DNA of 64,000 nucleotides from Eutrigla gurnardus (lineage: Eukaryota > Chordata > Actinopteri > Perciformes > Triglidae): NCBI GenBank assembly GCA_963514095.1, contig OY741267.1:30090856-30154855 (forward strand), in the 5' to 3' direction. Positions 51,867-63,619 of this stretch are shown one piece after another (positions within the stretch are counted from its first letter, which is position 1; each line of letters opens with the position of its first letter). The notes beneath the pieces are model-generated. The model had not been told where the DNA came from. It did not search any database and saw nothing but the letters and a program-made list of their open reading frames with translations. The translations under genes were made by a program, and so were the position numbers.

Positions 51867-54540
51867 CATTTACAAATTGCTGTATGTTAATTCATGTAGA
51901 GAAACAGACTGTATGTCTGGAAACTGGACATTTTCCTGTGAACAAGGGTGTTTATTTTGAAAAAAGACACTATAAATGTAATAAGCGGAAACTGATCAGA
52001 CTCTTATGTCCAAAACGGACGCTAAGCGGGTACTGAGATCGTCATGGTTTTGAGAAGTTGGGAGTGAGAATTGGCAACAAACTCAAAAGTGATGAGAGAT
52101 GACTTAAGTGACATAGAAGTTACTTGTATTAAATAAATCATAACACTACATTTGTCTGTCTATCTAAGGAAAGACCATTAGCATTCATACATCAACGACA
52201 GAAAACATTAAAGTAAAAGCCCTGAAAACCATTGCAAAGTCCATTCAGTCTTGTCCAAATCATCAAAACTGTCACGAACTTCCTGTTTTTGTCTCATAAG
52301 TCACATATTAAATGTTGGTGTAAGGACAACTGTTTCTTCAGAAGGTTTTCCCTTGATGTCTAAGTCCAGGAGTTGAGGTCAGACAGTAGAAAGGCTTTTT
52401 GATATGCTGACAACTCAGAGATGTGAGACAGGAAACTGGTCCTTATGACCTTTATGCGCCTGTCTCGCCCTCTGACCCCCCTCAGTGTGTCTGACACACT
52501 TCACTGCTTCTTTTGTTTCAGGCTTCAAGGTCCCACATCATTCTGCTGCTTGTCAAACATATTCAGTATGATGCCAGCTGGCCATCCAACCCACCTCCCC
52601 TTTATCTGCCTGATCCTGTTTTCATCTCCACAATTCTCTTTCCAGATTATACTGATGTCATACCGCCCTTTTACTAATTCATTCATTCATCCTTGCACAT
52701 TTGATGAGCCTTCACTCTTTTTCATTTATGTGATGTTGTTAGCCCCATTGGGGATTATGGACAATGCATTTTAAGTACTTTACTCTACTTGAGGATTTAA
52801 ATGACCTGTTAAAAATGAATGTGAAGGAGTACTGAGGTCCTTTCAGGTCCTTTACTCTGTTCATGTACTCGTAGAGCTACTCCGACACTAATAAGGCAAA
52901 GTAACCTCTCATCAGCTGAAGCTTATAAGCCACTCAGCAACAATAACCTGATGTAAAACATGTTAAAATCAAACTGAAAAAGTATTTATAGTCTTCAGAC
53001 TGCTTCTCATACAGCACCTTGCTTTGAGGGACGAGGTGGATGAGCTCGTCTGTAGACATTTAGGATTTTTGTGTTGTTATGCTTCCACTTTCATTTAGTG
53101 CATTTATAGTTGTTTTGTGCATGTAAAAGGTCCGTGCCCAAAGGAAGTTACTCTTCCCCTGGTATTCGTGCATCCAAGAAAACTTTGTCCATCACCTGTC
53201 CCCGGCTTTGAAAGGCCCAGCTCAGACATCATCGGTGGAGGTTCCCTTCCCTGTGAGATGCTTGATCATGACCATTCATTTCTGTGACACCGTATGATTA
53301 ATATCGAGACAACCGCTAATTTTGCCAACAGCTGTCTGCATCCACGGGTTGGCTGGTAATAGTTGTAAATGAGTCCCCAGTGTTGATGTATCGATAATCA
53401 TACAAAGATCATTTTGAGTGAATGGATTGATGAATGAATAATAATAATAATGATCTCATGAAGGTGGGAATAGAATGAATGTGAGATAGAATGGAAAATA
53501 AACCCACTTGAAACCATTTCAGACATTTCCATCACTGTAATGCAACTGCAAAAGAATGTCACGTGACATAATACAGAGAACGGCTTCATCCGTCTTTCCC
53601 TTTCACTACGTTCTGGCGGCAGCGCTAACGCCAGGCTCTCCAGTTTCCTCGCTCTCCCGCAGCGCGCCGTCCTGACAGATACAGGCCCGGCGACAAGATG
53701 AATATGCAACAGCATTGGCAAGGCTAAATAATAACAACATCAGGCTACAGTTTAAAGAAAATACACTTGTTCGAGAACTCAAAAATCATTCAAAATCAGC
53801 AGGGGAGGTGTGTTGAAATAGCTGTTTGTGGCTGGCAGCTCTCAAGGGACACAGCCTCTTTAATATGTACTTCATAGACTAAATACGTCTGACATGACAG
53901 GGAAAGTATGCCAACTTGTAAGTGCAATGCAGGCTGCTTACCAACACAACCATCAGTGGATATGAGTGTGACAGATCGTTCCGGTCTTTGGATTCATGTA
54001 ATACATTTACAAATGGCAGTTAGATGTAATCTGCATATAAATAAATAGATATCAGTGTTATATAGAGGTGGTAAACTCAAGTCAGAGTGCTGACTCAAGG
54101 ACTTCTGAGTTAATCACTGAACTGAGCCGAGTTGACGAGTCACTAGAGCATAGAAATCCTGGAAAAATGCCAGACCACTGTCTCCAACTACAAATATATA
54201 CATTCACACAGTCTACTTTTTCTGCCTTTTTACATTTTGATTAAGGAACTTAAATGCTTTATTTCCATCTTGTTGAATCTCTGGAACATTCACAAACATA
54301 GAAACAGAAGTAGCCCATTTTAAAAGCATGATTTGAGTTGTGTACGTCTAACACACTCCTTCAGTATCAGTGCTCCAAGTTGAATTTTGTATCTTGTTTT
54401 GCAGTTGTTTTTTTTAATAACTGAAGATTGCAAATTTGTGTAGTAGAGGTGAAATTCTGCCCCCTATGTGTGTCCAGACATTACACACTGCACCTTATCT
54501 TCAAGAATCAACGCTGAGCGTAAAGCTGTATGTTGTGTAG
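51867..54540. other. Gene-poor 3' flank, part 2
   Basis: No gene, RNA or clear repeat is recognised. A 109-codon frame at 52445-52774 has no known domain. A small GC-rich patch lies at 53600-53695. Confidence 0.5.
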
Positions 54541-54804
54541 TGTTACGCCCCAGGCTAGGGGAACAGGGGCACAACTTAATGAGGCAGAGAACAACGTTTC
54601 ACAATCAAAAAACTGGACTTTATTGGGCACAGCTCAAAGTGAACAAAAGGTATATGTTACAAAAGGGGTGGACAGAGTCAACATCACGAAAAACAGAAAA
54701 CAAGGTGAAGCAAACAAAAGAAACTATCTTCTCGACCAGACTAACTTGCCCTGGGAGGAATAAAAAGGAACAAAAAAAAATAATAAATAAATATATATAT
54801 ATAT
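54541..54804 (-). mobile_element. LTR-like retroelement fragment
   Basis: On the minus strand the fragment contains GTGCCCAATAAAGTCCAG (poly(A) signal complement at 54619-54624) and ends about 80 nt later with CCTGGGGCGTAACA. This matches the R-U5 end of an LTR (terminal CA). It is interrupted at 54805 by the hAT-like element. No internal coding region is seen, so it is a solo or decayed LTR. Confidence 0.45.
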
Positions 54805-55750
54805 TAGGGCTGTCAAAGTTAACGCGTTAACGCAACATCCTCTTAACGCCGTTAATTTTTTTAACGCGCGATTAACGCTCGGTATTTAAAAAAAAAAAAA
54901 ATGCGTATTGTATGATTTATGGCCGTCGGTGGCACCTGTAGTCTTGATCCAGAGGGAAGGTGCGTGTCCACAGGCAGCGGTGTTTCCCCGCGTCCCATTC
55001 ATTGTCTATGTGAAAAGCCGTGCAATGCATTCTGGTGGCGTTGCGGCGAATGTCGAGAGACGGCGCGCGAGTTGGCCGCTCCTCATTTGCCTAAAGTATA
55101 AGTCGAATCTACTTTATGCTAATCAGAGGCGCCGGGCTCGACTCGCCGCCTCGGGAACGCTCGCGAACGCTCGCAAAAAGTTGTTGTTTAAAGGAGAGCG
55201 CCTGTCAATCATCCTCTAGTGGCAGCCCACCAAGCGTGCAATACTGGGAAGCGGCGCGTCCACACGCGTTTAAAATCGATTTGTGAACGGCAAATTCACC
55301 TTCAAAAGACTGCCAGATGGTTCAGTCGATAAGACCAAAGTCATCTGCGCGTACTGTGGGTATGAATGAGCTACCATAGAAGCACGTCCAGTCTGAGATA
55401 TCACTTGCAAGCCAATGCACTTATATCCTAACTGTACTTATCTCCTGTTACACTATCTCCTGTGACATGTTCACTTTAATTGTTTGTGATATATTCTTAT
55501 AACCCTGTTTTGATCCCATGTTTTGGTAAGGGGATATTTGAAGTGTTAAATAAACATTTTCATAAATCAAGTATATTTGCCCTTATGTTGTTAAAAGTAT
55601 TAAGAATATGAAAAAAATACATTAAGGTACATTTAGAAGAAGAAAAAAAAATGTGCCAAAAAATGCGATTAATTTGCGATTAATCGCGAGTTAACTATGG
55701 ACAAAATGCGATTAATCGCGATTAAAAAAATCAATCTTTTGACAGCCCTA
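54805..55750. mobile_element. hAT-like DNA transposon, non-autonomous
   Basis: The ends TAGGGCTGTCAAAG and its complement (TTTTGACAGCCCTA) form clear terminal inverted repeats. The ends sit in a TATATA run that also flanks the right side, consistent with a duplicated AT-rich target. Sub-terminal repeats of TTAACGC and GCGATTAATCGCG crowd both ends. The inside has only a short coding remnant. TAGGGCTGTCAA ends are typical of a common fish hAT group by memory. Confidence 0.85.
55286..55422 (+). pseudogene. BED zinc-finger remnant of hAT transposase, frameshifted
   Basis: The frame starting at 55286 reads NGKFTFKRLPDGSVDKTKV and then ICAYCGYE, stopping at TGA 55367-55369. The frame at 55369 continues SYHRSTSSLRYHLQANA. 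Joining the two needs one base near 55367, so a 1-bp deletion has broken the frame. The CxxC and the later H fit a BED-type finger that binds DNA in hAT transposases; the last metal ligand is not seen. No DDE or dimerisation region follows. Confidence 0.7.
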
Positions 55751-56393
55751 ATATATATATATATAGTTAATAGGTCTCCATGCCCCCATCTTTTAGAAAA
55801 GCTGCCAGCTGCTCTAGGTTTTGGCAGCTGTCCTGTAAAAATGCTAAGAAACGTGGAAATGAAACATATTGGTATTAATAATTACAGTTTGTCTCCTTTT
55901 GAAACAGTTTTGACTTTCAACTTCCACAACTGCTATTCAATGATTAATTCCTTCCCTTGCTCGTGGAAATAAATGAAATTGCTTTTATGTACTTCTCAAA
56001 GACTTCCTCTGCTTCCGTGTAGATTTACACTGGCGTTGAAAAACAAATGCTGGCAGAGACTGCTGTCATTCTGCAGAAACTCCTTGGATGTCCTCAAAAC
56101 AGTCTGAGTCACAAACTGACAGCTGTCTTAAAAAAAACCCTTCACTCTTTGAAGCCTCAAAATGTATTGCTTCTCTGAAGGTGTTCAAAGCTTGTTTACC
56201 CAAATACCTACAGTGCATATCCATATATCAGCATTTCCCAAACAAAGAGTGGTGACAGGGAGAGGAAAATACCTCCGACGGGGAAATAAAAGGTCATAGA
56301 AAGAGAAAGGAGAGAGACAGAGACGTAAAACTATACAGTACACTGAGTCACTTGTTCTTCTCCGGGGTGCGATACAGTGGGTTCTCATAATCC

Positions 56394-56417
56394 CACACAC
56401 ACACACACACACACACA
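56394..56417 (+). repeat. CA microsatellite
   Basis: A pure CA run of about 12 units. Confidence 0.93.
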
Positions 56418-56639
56418 AACACTGTTTCCTGGCAGTGTTAGTTGAAAAAGAAGTAGCAGAAGGATATCTATATCCTTTTCTATTTCTGGTGACTGTTAGA
56501 GGAAGATGTTGACTGTTACCATCGGCGATATATATCCAAATTCTAATGCATTTCACCTATAACTTTGAATACTTCATCAACTATATGGTATACATGTAGC
56601 TCCTATATGCTGTTATTCATCTAACTTCCCCCCCATAGA

Positions 56640-57130
56640 CAGTATAATATTAATGGATGTGCATTCAACTTGTATTCTCTCTGCTGGCCATCAGGGGCGA
56701 CTCCTCTGATTGTGTAGAAGTCTATGAGACAATGACCCTACTTCTTTCTTGATTTATTACCTCAGTAAACATTGTCGGCATGAGTTTATGGTCTTAACTC
56801 TAGTTTCTTCAATCCAGCGTTATGTCCACTTAATAAAATATTGTCCATTTAGAGTCAAATAGACCATAAAGCAGGTTATGTTTCAGGGTGGGGCTACCTG
56901 CTGATTGACAGGTCGTTACAATGCTACCCACTTAGCTACTAAGATTACTTTAACACTTAGCTGTAAAGTTGACCTTGAATTATGAAGCTAACTTCATTAA
57001 CAGCTTCACACCAGAATCCAGATGGATCCAGATGTGCCACTCTGCTGCATGTGTTCAACATATCCACTTGTTGCTCCTACACAGCCCAAATATGGTCACT
57101 TCCTTCACTGGTTGCAAAAATCCAACACTA
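56640..57130 (+). repeat. CATCAGGGGG-core interspersed repeat, copy C (longest)
   Basis: It starts near CATAGACAGTATAATATTAA, has CTGCTGGCCATCAGGGGCGA at 56681, GTAAACATTGTCGGCATGAG, GGGGCTACCTGCTGATTGAC, and ends CAAATATGGTCACTTCC and CACTGGTTGCAAAAATCC. It is the fullest of the three copies here. There is no coding content; the family class is unknown to me. Confidence 0.65.
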
Positions 57131-57710
57131 CAGAAATTTTCACTTTTGCTACAAAGTATGTTTTGGATGTGTTTACAAAAATAACAGCTCCTCAAAAAAG
57201 AAAAAAAAAAGTTTTTTAAATTTGAAATAGCCAGGAGAATCAATGTTGTGTGAAACAAGCAGGTCACAGATCCCTTTGAGAAGCAAAGTTCTTCCGTGAA
57301 CACAAAATCCTCCGGTGCACAGAAATGGCAATGTCTTGTGGTAGCAACAGCAGTTTGTTTGGAATTAAAAGTGGGAATTGAGAAAACATCATTATCAGTG
57401 ATATCAACCGTGACAGACGAAATGAAGAAAACAGCAACACAAAAGTAACACTGGAATAAATACTTATACTACTGAAGGTGGGAGAATGAACATTTAATGC
57501 AAAAAGACTGATAAGCACAGAAATGCATTCTCTGTGTAATATACTTCGACTGCAATCAACGATATATATTGTTTTACAAAAAAATTATTTTCAGGGCATC
57601 AACGGTGAAATTACTTATTTAATGTTTTCAATGTGAAGAGCTCACTGTCACCTGACTACGTGTTTAAGATGTCCAATACATGATGGATATGACATGATGC
57701 CCAAGGCAAC

Positions 57711-57741
57711 CATCCATCCATCCATCCATCCATCCATCCAT
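57711..57741 (+). repeat. CATC tetranucleotide array
   Basis: A run of CATC units joined to GTCTACCGCTTATCC. On the minus strand this reads GGATAAGCGGTAGAC(GATG)n, the 3' tail I associate with a tRNA-like fish repeat whose head lies at 58333-58420. Confidence 0.85.
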
Positions 57742-57755
57742 CGTCTACCGCTTAT

Positions 57756-58332
57756 CCTGAATTCAGGCAACATATTCTCATGAATTTTCATATGGAAACG
57801 TACGAAAAGTTATGTAAAATTTTTTTGTGTATTATCCTACGAATGTCAAAATGACACCAGTGCGCATGCGCGATTCCCTGCAGTGAAAAATGGTTTCCAT
57901 TCCTTTCATTCATAATGGAAAATGCAGCATAATGCAGCATTTTAAAGCTGTTTCTGCATTAAAGTACGTTTTGATGACATTCCTAGCGAAAAATATGCAT
58001 TTTTTTTCTCATATTAATCCTTCAGTGAATGTATATGATCTTTAGTTTGTCGGATAGGGTTAGGGTAAAAGTTACGGTTAGGGTTAGAATTGGAGGAGCC
58101 TGGTATCGAACCAGCAATCTTGCGGTCGCTGGCTAACCCCCTCTACCTCCTGAACTAAACCCCCCGAAGGTTATGGTCAGGTTTAGGTCTGATGGTCTCT
58201 AACTACCAGCATAAAGCGCATCGTTTACGTGACTACGGCTCTGTGTAATACGTAGGAAATCATACGAATTTATCGGGCTTTAATTTTCGTACTTTTTAGT
58301 ACGAAAGCTGAGTGAGAGCAGCCTGATTCAGG
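57756..58332 (-). mobile_element. Nested element with tRNA-like promoter boxes
   Basis: The insert is bounded by near-identical palindromic motifs CCTGAATTCAGG (57756-57767) and CCTGATTCAGG (58322-58332). It contains a tRNA-like A box (TAGTTCAGGAGG, complement of 58146-58157) and B box (GGTTCGATACC, complement of 58102-58112). Also inside are palindromic TTCGTAC/GTACGAA motifs and a short TTAGGG-like patch (58053-58090). It sits between the tail and head of another repeat, splitting it. Confidence 0.55.
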
Positions 58333-58420
58333 ATATCCAAACCTGAACCCAGGAATCGAACCCAGGACCCTCTTGCTGTGAGGTGACAGTGTTACCCACT
58401 ACACCACCGTGCAGCCCCAA
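58333..58420 (-). mobile_element. tRNA-derived SINE-like head
   Basis: On the minus strand GGGGCTGCACGGTGGTGTAG leads into an A box TGGTGTAGTGG (58396-58406) and a perfect B box GGTTCGATTCC (58352-58362), the RNA polymerase III internal promoter pattern. I recall this head (CACGGTGGTGTAGTGG, CCTCACAGCAAGAGGGTCC) from very common teleost repeats. Its tail is the CATC array at 57711. Confidence 0.65.
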
Positions 58421-58708
58421 GGCAATCATATGGTTAAAAATATGCATTTATTACAAATAACTAATTATACTGTCTACCAGATGGAAACCGTCAATGGAAC
58501 GCAAACAATGGAAGGAAAACAAAATTAACTTGCATAATTAAACGGCCCCGACAAAATTACTTTGGCCCTTCCCAAATTGAAATAGTGGCTCTGTGCCCGT
58601 CGTGAAGATCGTTTCCTGATTAAACTTCTGCTCAGCTTCATTCTGTTGGAATAAAGTTTATAATTTCAGTTGCCCTTTTTGCATCCTGTGTATGTACAAA
58701 TGAATCAG

Positions 58709-58733
58709 TGTGTGTGTGTGTGTGTGTGTGTGT
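58709..58733 (+). repeat. TG microsatellite
   Basis: A pure TG run of about 12 units. Confidence 0.93.
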
Positions 58734-59374
58734 AGCCCTGCATGTGGCATCTTTGATCATCCATTAATGGCCTGAAAGACGAAGTGAAATGCTTCAGTAA
58801 TAACCTCTTATTGTGTTTTTTTTTAAATTGTCCAATACTTAAAATGGACAGTGAACAACATCACAGCAGGTATGGACTTTTTAATGTTTTCTCTTGGGGA
58901 TAGATTAAATTTTATGTTCTTAAATGTTTCTCCGCAATCAATTTCAAGGTGAGAGCTCAGCGTGAGACAAAGGTTCACTCCTTTTAATATGGTTTAACTC
59001 CGACAGAGTTATTATTCTCTTTCTAAACTTAATAGCTGGGGAATTTAAGGGCGCTTGAAGAAGCAAGCAGAAATCTACCTGCCCACATTCAACAAAGTGA
59101 ACAAACACTATGAACTATAAGACTGTGGAGATCACAGCCTGCATTATACATGCAGCGTAATGCCATTCCTTCTTGTTCTTGGATCGATGTCTGTGCATGC
59201 AACAGCTTTCTTCAACGGATTAGAACTAAAACAAACAAACAAACAAAAAGGCTTCATTTATCCACAGAGTCTGTCCCCCATTAATTGCCAGTGAGGCAGC
59301 TCCAGGGTTTGTTTACTGGTGCTGTTACTGGGACATTTTTGGACACCTAGTTTCAGTCTTTGGCTGAGGCTTTA

Positions 59375-59394
59375 GTGTGTGTGTGTGTGTGTGT
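59375..59394 (+). repeat. GT microsatellite (short)
   Basis: A pure GT run of about 10 units. Confidence 0.9.
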
Positions 59395-61574
59395 TCACAC
59401 ATCACAGATATTGATTAAACTGCCCAATATCAGGAGAACCATTCCGATCTATTGCTTGGGGAGAAAATTCAGAATTCAATAATCCCACAGATCTTAGTCA
59501 GGTGAGAGGAGGGAGATGAGTCATATTAAAAGCAAACAAGACCTCTGTGTATTGCGGCCCCACATTATGATTCAACATAACGTAGGTATTTCTTTGAGCC
59601 CACTCACTCCCGTTAACTCACTCTGTAGGGGGGAAATGTTAGAGCGAGGTAATAGACGCTAACCTCCTTCCTATGAGGTTCTGTGATGCTAATAATCATA
59701 TAACACTGCTTCCCCGCCTTCTGAGAGACAGTCTCCATGTTAGTGTTGGTTTTAACACACTAACAGTGTTGCTGACGCTTAGGCCTATTGCCAAATCAGT
59801 CAAACATATTTTTACACTTCTCAACAGTCACGTGTCCAGGGGGTTCAACTTCCCCTCGTGGGAACCTCCACAGTGCTGTCACAATCTTGGAGTTTCAAAA
59901 AAGGACGAGATGCACAAATTGGGCAGGCATACAGAATGTAAGCTCTAATTACAAAAACCAGTTGGAAACAAATCTGAGGGAGCATATGACTATGAAGGAA
60001 AAATAACCTGAGGACAAATGTTTAATACATGAGGAAGACAGGCAGGATGGCACAAAAACTACAATTTGGCAGTCTGCGTTTCCATAGATTTATTACAGAA
60101 GCCCTGAGGCACAGTAAAAAAAGACCAAAATGCCAGCAATGCTCTTACATATAAGATATTATCTCATATAGTTCTGTTCTTGTACAAGTTAAACTATTTT
60201 TTATAGTCTCAACAAAATTAAAGTCTTGTCTGTATTTGGAAAAAGCAAACTTGCTTCGAAAATACACCCTCTCCCTGCAATTAGAAAGATTCATCACCTG
60301 CAATCAGTCGGCTCTGCCTAATAATGCCGAATAATTGATGTAGAATAAAACCAGGTAAGATTGAATTTTAGATTAAATATCCGATTACAATTTTGGGGGG
60401 GGGGGGACAGTATTACGGTTATAAATTATGCATTTGAAAAACTGATTTCTAGCTTTCTAGCTTTTTTTTAAGGGTATTGCCATATTATTACTTTTTTTCT
60501 GGCACATGAATACAAATATGAGGGTTGAATTGACCAGTTTTATGCCACTTGTTCACACTGAAAGAAGAAGTACATGGCTAATTATTATGCAGAATGACCT
60601 CGGTTGGATATTTAAACCAACAATCATTTTTCCCTGGTTATATTCCAAATAAACCAGGCAAAAGAGGGTGGGAAACATTCAGACGCAGGGCTGACTGATG
60701 AATCTGCAGGTGATTCTAATTGCAGAGAGAGTGTGAAAGATATGTATCTCCTGTAACCCAGAATTGCATTTTAAAAACATTACAAGAAAGTGTTCAATTA
60801 TCAAATTCTACAATTTCATGATGTGTCCTTCCTTCCCTTATTTTTGTTCAGAAGAGCTACTGAGGTTGGATAGGACAGGATATGTGGTGGTTTGTGGGGT
60901 AGACTGACTCCATCCATGTAAGCTTATCTATAGAAATAACAACAAAGACCATCAGAGATAGATGTAACTATAGTTGGGCTGTTGTTTCAGGACCACGGAC
61001 ATTGTTTGCTGTGTGAGTTGGTCCATAGTACTGAAATGGAGCGGATATGATCGATACACAGATCTGTTAGTCACTTCATCGTTAAAAAAGCTTTCTGTTA
61101 CCGAAGAGTGCGAAGGTTTGATGCATCATTCATAACTTTGACATCTTTTTACACGTCCCTAAATTGTGCTTAAAGCTGATATTTCTGCACAGTTGCAGGT
61201 AAAAGTCAGGCTACACTTATATTATTAGAAGCCTATTGTATTATTTGTACAATCAGCTTCCAGTCGTGGCTGAGCAGGATTGTGTCTGACTCATGATATC
61301 AAAACATTTCCAATAACTCCAGCTTGGAGAAAATGGCAAAATGTGGAGCAAAGAGAGAGACTGAATCATATCAAAAATTCACAACATGTTATTTAACAAG
61401 ATATTTTTGCTTCAATCTATATTTGTTGGTGTTTAGCCTTCAAAAACTACATTTTCACTGTGGCCAAAGGAAGGCACTTAAAGGGAGAGACACGCATGGG
61501 TGTTAACAGGGCGGTCTAGCACCATGAATTACATTTATACACATTAGGGAGATGATGTAATAACATAGCATTTA

Positions 61575-61619
61575 ACATTCAAAGCTTCATTCAAAAACCT
61601 CAAAAGAAGCTTTGAATGT
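61575..61619 (+). repeat. Perfect 14-bp inverted repeat (hairpin)
   Basis: ACATTCAAAGCTTC at 61575-61588 is followed by its exact complement at 61606-61619, with a 17-nt A-rich loop. No gene lies near. It could be a MITE core or a chance hairpin; there is no U-run to suggest a terminator. Confidence 0.7.
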
Positions 61620-63619
61620 AAAAAGACATTGGGTACAGCTCGGGTGCTCGTCATCCCAATGCTGATACAAGTGCAGTGAAAGACTTTACCTCGGCTGGTT
61701 TTGTGATTCAAGAATGATGACGCCAGCTTAACCCACGGTTAAAATAAATAGTGACTGTATGTGTGTTTAGTTATCTGATGGGTCTAGAGTTGACCTGACG
61801 ATAATTGGGAGTAATGGGTTGATTCTGTCTGGTAATGGGCGTTGTGGGTGTGGATTTGCAAAACTGGACCAGAACAGGTGTGTGTGTGTGTTAGGACTCT
61901 CAGGACTTCCATATTTTGTCCTGTTGTGTTATGTTCTGTACATAAAGTTGCAAATTGTTTATTAGGTACACCACCATCCACCAGATAAATATTCTACCGC
62001 CTGGAGAATGTTTTGAAAATAATAATGTTCATGGCTAAAATCCAAATACAGAACCGCTTCTACCGACTTGCTTCAAGGTAAAAGAAAATGAGTTTTAATT
62101 TTCCATCTCTTCCAATAAGATTTGAAGCCACACAGAGTATCAGGTAATTGTATTACCAGTTATTCAGTGCAGCAGGTAAACAGAACTGCAGCTTTTACAT
62201 CAGACTTTCACACCGTCTATTAGTCAGCCTTGACTATCTGTGAATGTGTATCTCAAATTCAAACGCTTTCTTTTGTACATGGTGTGTGTTTTAATAAGAG
62301 CCTGTATCTTAGCTCGGTCTGTCAGCATTGCTTGTGCCGTGGAGGTGGGCTCAGATCCTTGAGAAGAATACTCTATTGGGAATGAAGCTCATAGTTCTTC
62401 TGTTTATTGTTGAAACAGAAAAAATATAAGTCATATAAATGATATGACATACTGTTACACATTATACTATTATCTTGCTGATACATGCCTCTGAAAAGTA
62501 GAGGAGTAGAAGTAGAAAGTCGCAGAACTTGGAAATATTAGATTTACACCCAATAACAGCAAAGCATCTCACTATATGTCTATTTTGCAGACATCCACGC
62601 AGCAGCGGCCTCGGCTGGGACGACAGCAGCTTCCCTCTCCTCCGTCGTCGGCACACTGCAGGCTGCCTCAGACGGCTTATTCTGCCACTTTCAAAAGTGC
62701 AGGAAAAGCAGCACATATATAACAGCACAACTTGGCAGATAACCCTCACCCACGTTTCTATCATCGCCGGGGAAGGTGAAGTGGTGGGTACGCGAAGCGT
62801 TGGTGAGGATCCGGTGTTGGACGACAGTCTGCACATACAAATGCGATCCATCTGAATAATATCCGGAGAGCTCTGCGGCCGCCAGTGTAGAGTGTATTCA
62901 CAACACACACACGCAGGATTACAACACCTGGTATGGTGGGGTCAACCGGCAGCAGTGTGAAGTGCTGCAGGAATGAATTCTAAAAACATTTTAGCCTGAA
63001 ATAAGGTCTGTGGTTAATACAAGCTGGATTTGTATGGGCCATAAACAAGTGGCTAAATGAGACTAGAAAACGCCGTCTCATCCGCCTTCACAGCCTCGTG
63101 CTGTATCTTCATGTGACTGTTGGTTTATAGCCAAACATTTTTACAATTAGCGATTGCATTCACAATTCAAAAATCCTCAATCAAGTGCTGTTCATTTTGG
63201 AGGATAATCTTGCTGAAGAAAACATGTAAGTGTCATCAACGTATTTTCTGCAATAATCCAAACTCCAGTCGAAAAATCCTGTCGGCTTTTTGTCAAGGGT
63301 CCCAGTGCGATGCTAACTTCCTGCCAAATAAAAAACATCATTCCTGCAGCTCTCTGTTCTGTTTAGATTGTAGTCAAGGCCACTATGAGTGTTAACTTTT
63401 CTCTCCCTGTGGACAATAAAGGAAGTGTTTCTAACCCCCAGAATTCCTTCCCCCAAAAAATAATTTGACAGGGTCTGACAGTCTGCCCCCCTGAGTCCTG
63501 GTTCTGGCTGAGTCCTGGTTCCCAGTGCCTCTCTTCCCTCCAGCAGCATAGTGTTGGTGTTGGCTCTCTACCATTCTTGTTGTTTAAGAATGACCAACAA
63601 CCTCTTTTTTTTATTCAGT

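Larger units (their letters stand above)
58421..63619. other. Gene-poor 3' flank, part 3
   Basis: Apart from the microsatellites, the 12-G run at 60395-60406, the hairpin at 61575 and a CpG-dense patch at 62580-62890, this is AT-rich sequence with no gene or repeat I recognise. Confidence 0.55.

Noticed and set aside
57711..57741. CRISPR-like array
   Set aside because: Short tandem units without spacers in a vertebrate genome; it is a simple tetranucleotide repeat.
58095..58165. Functional tRNA gene
   Set aside because: A and B boxes are present but the B box has a mismatch, no paired acceptor stem is evident, and it sits within a repeat.
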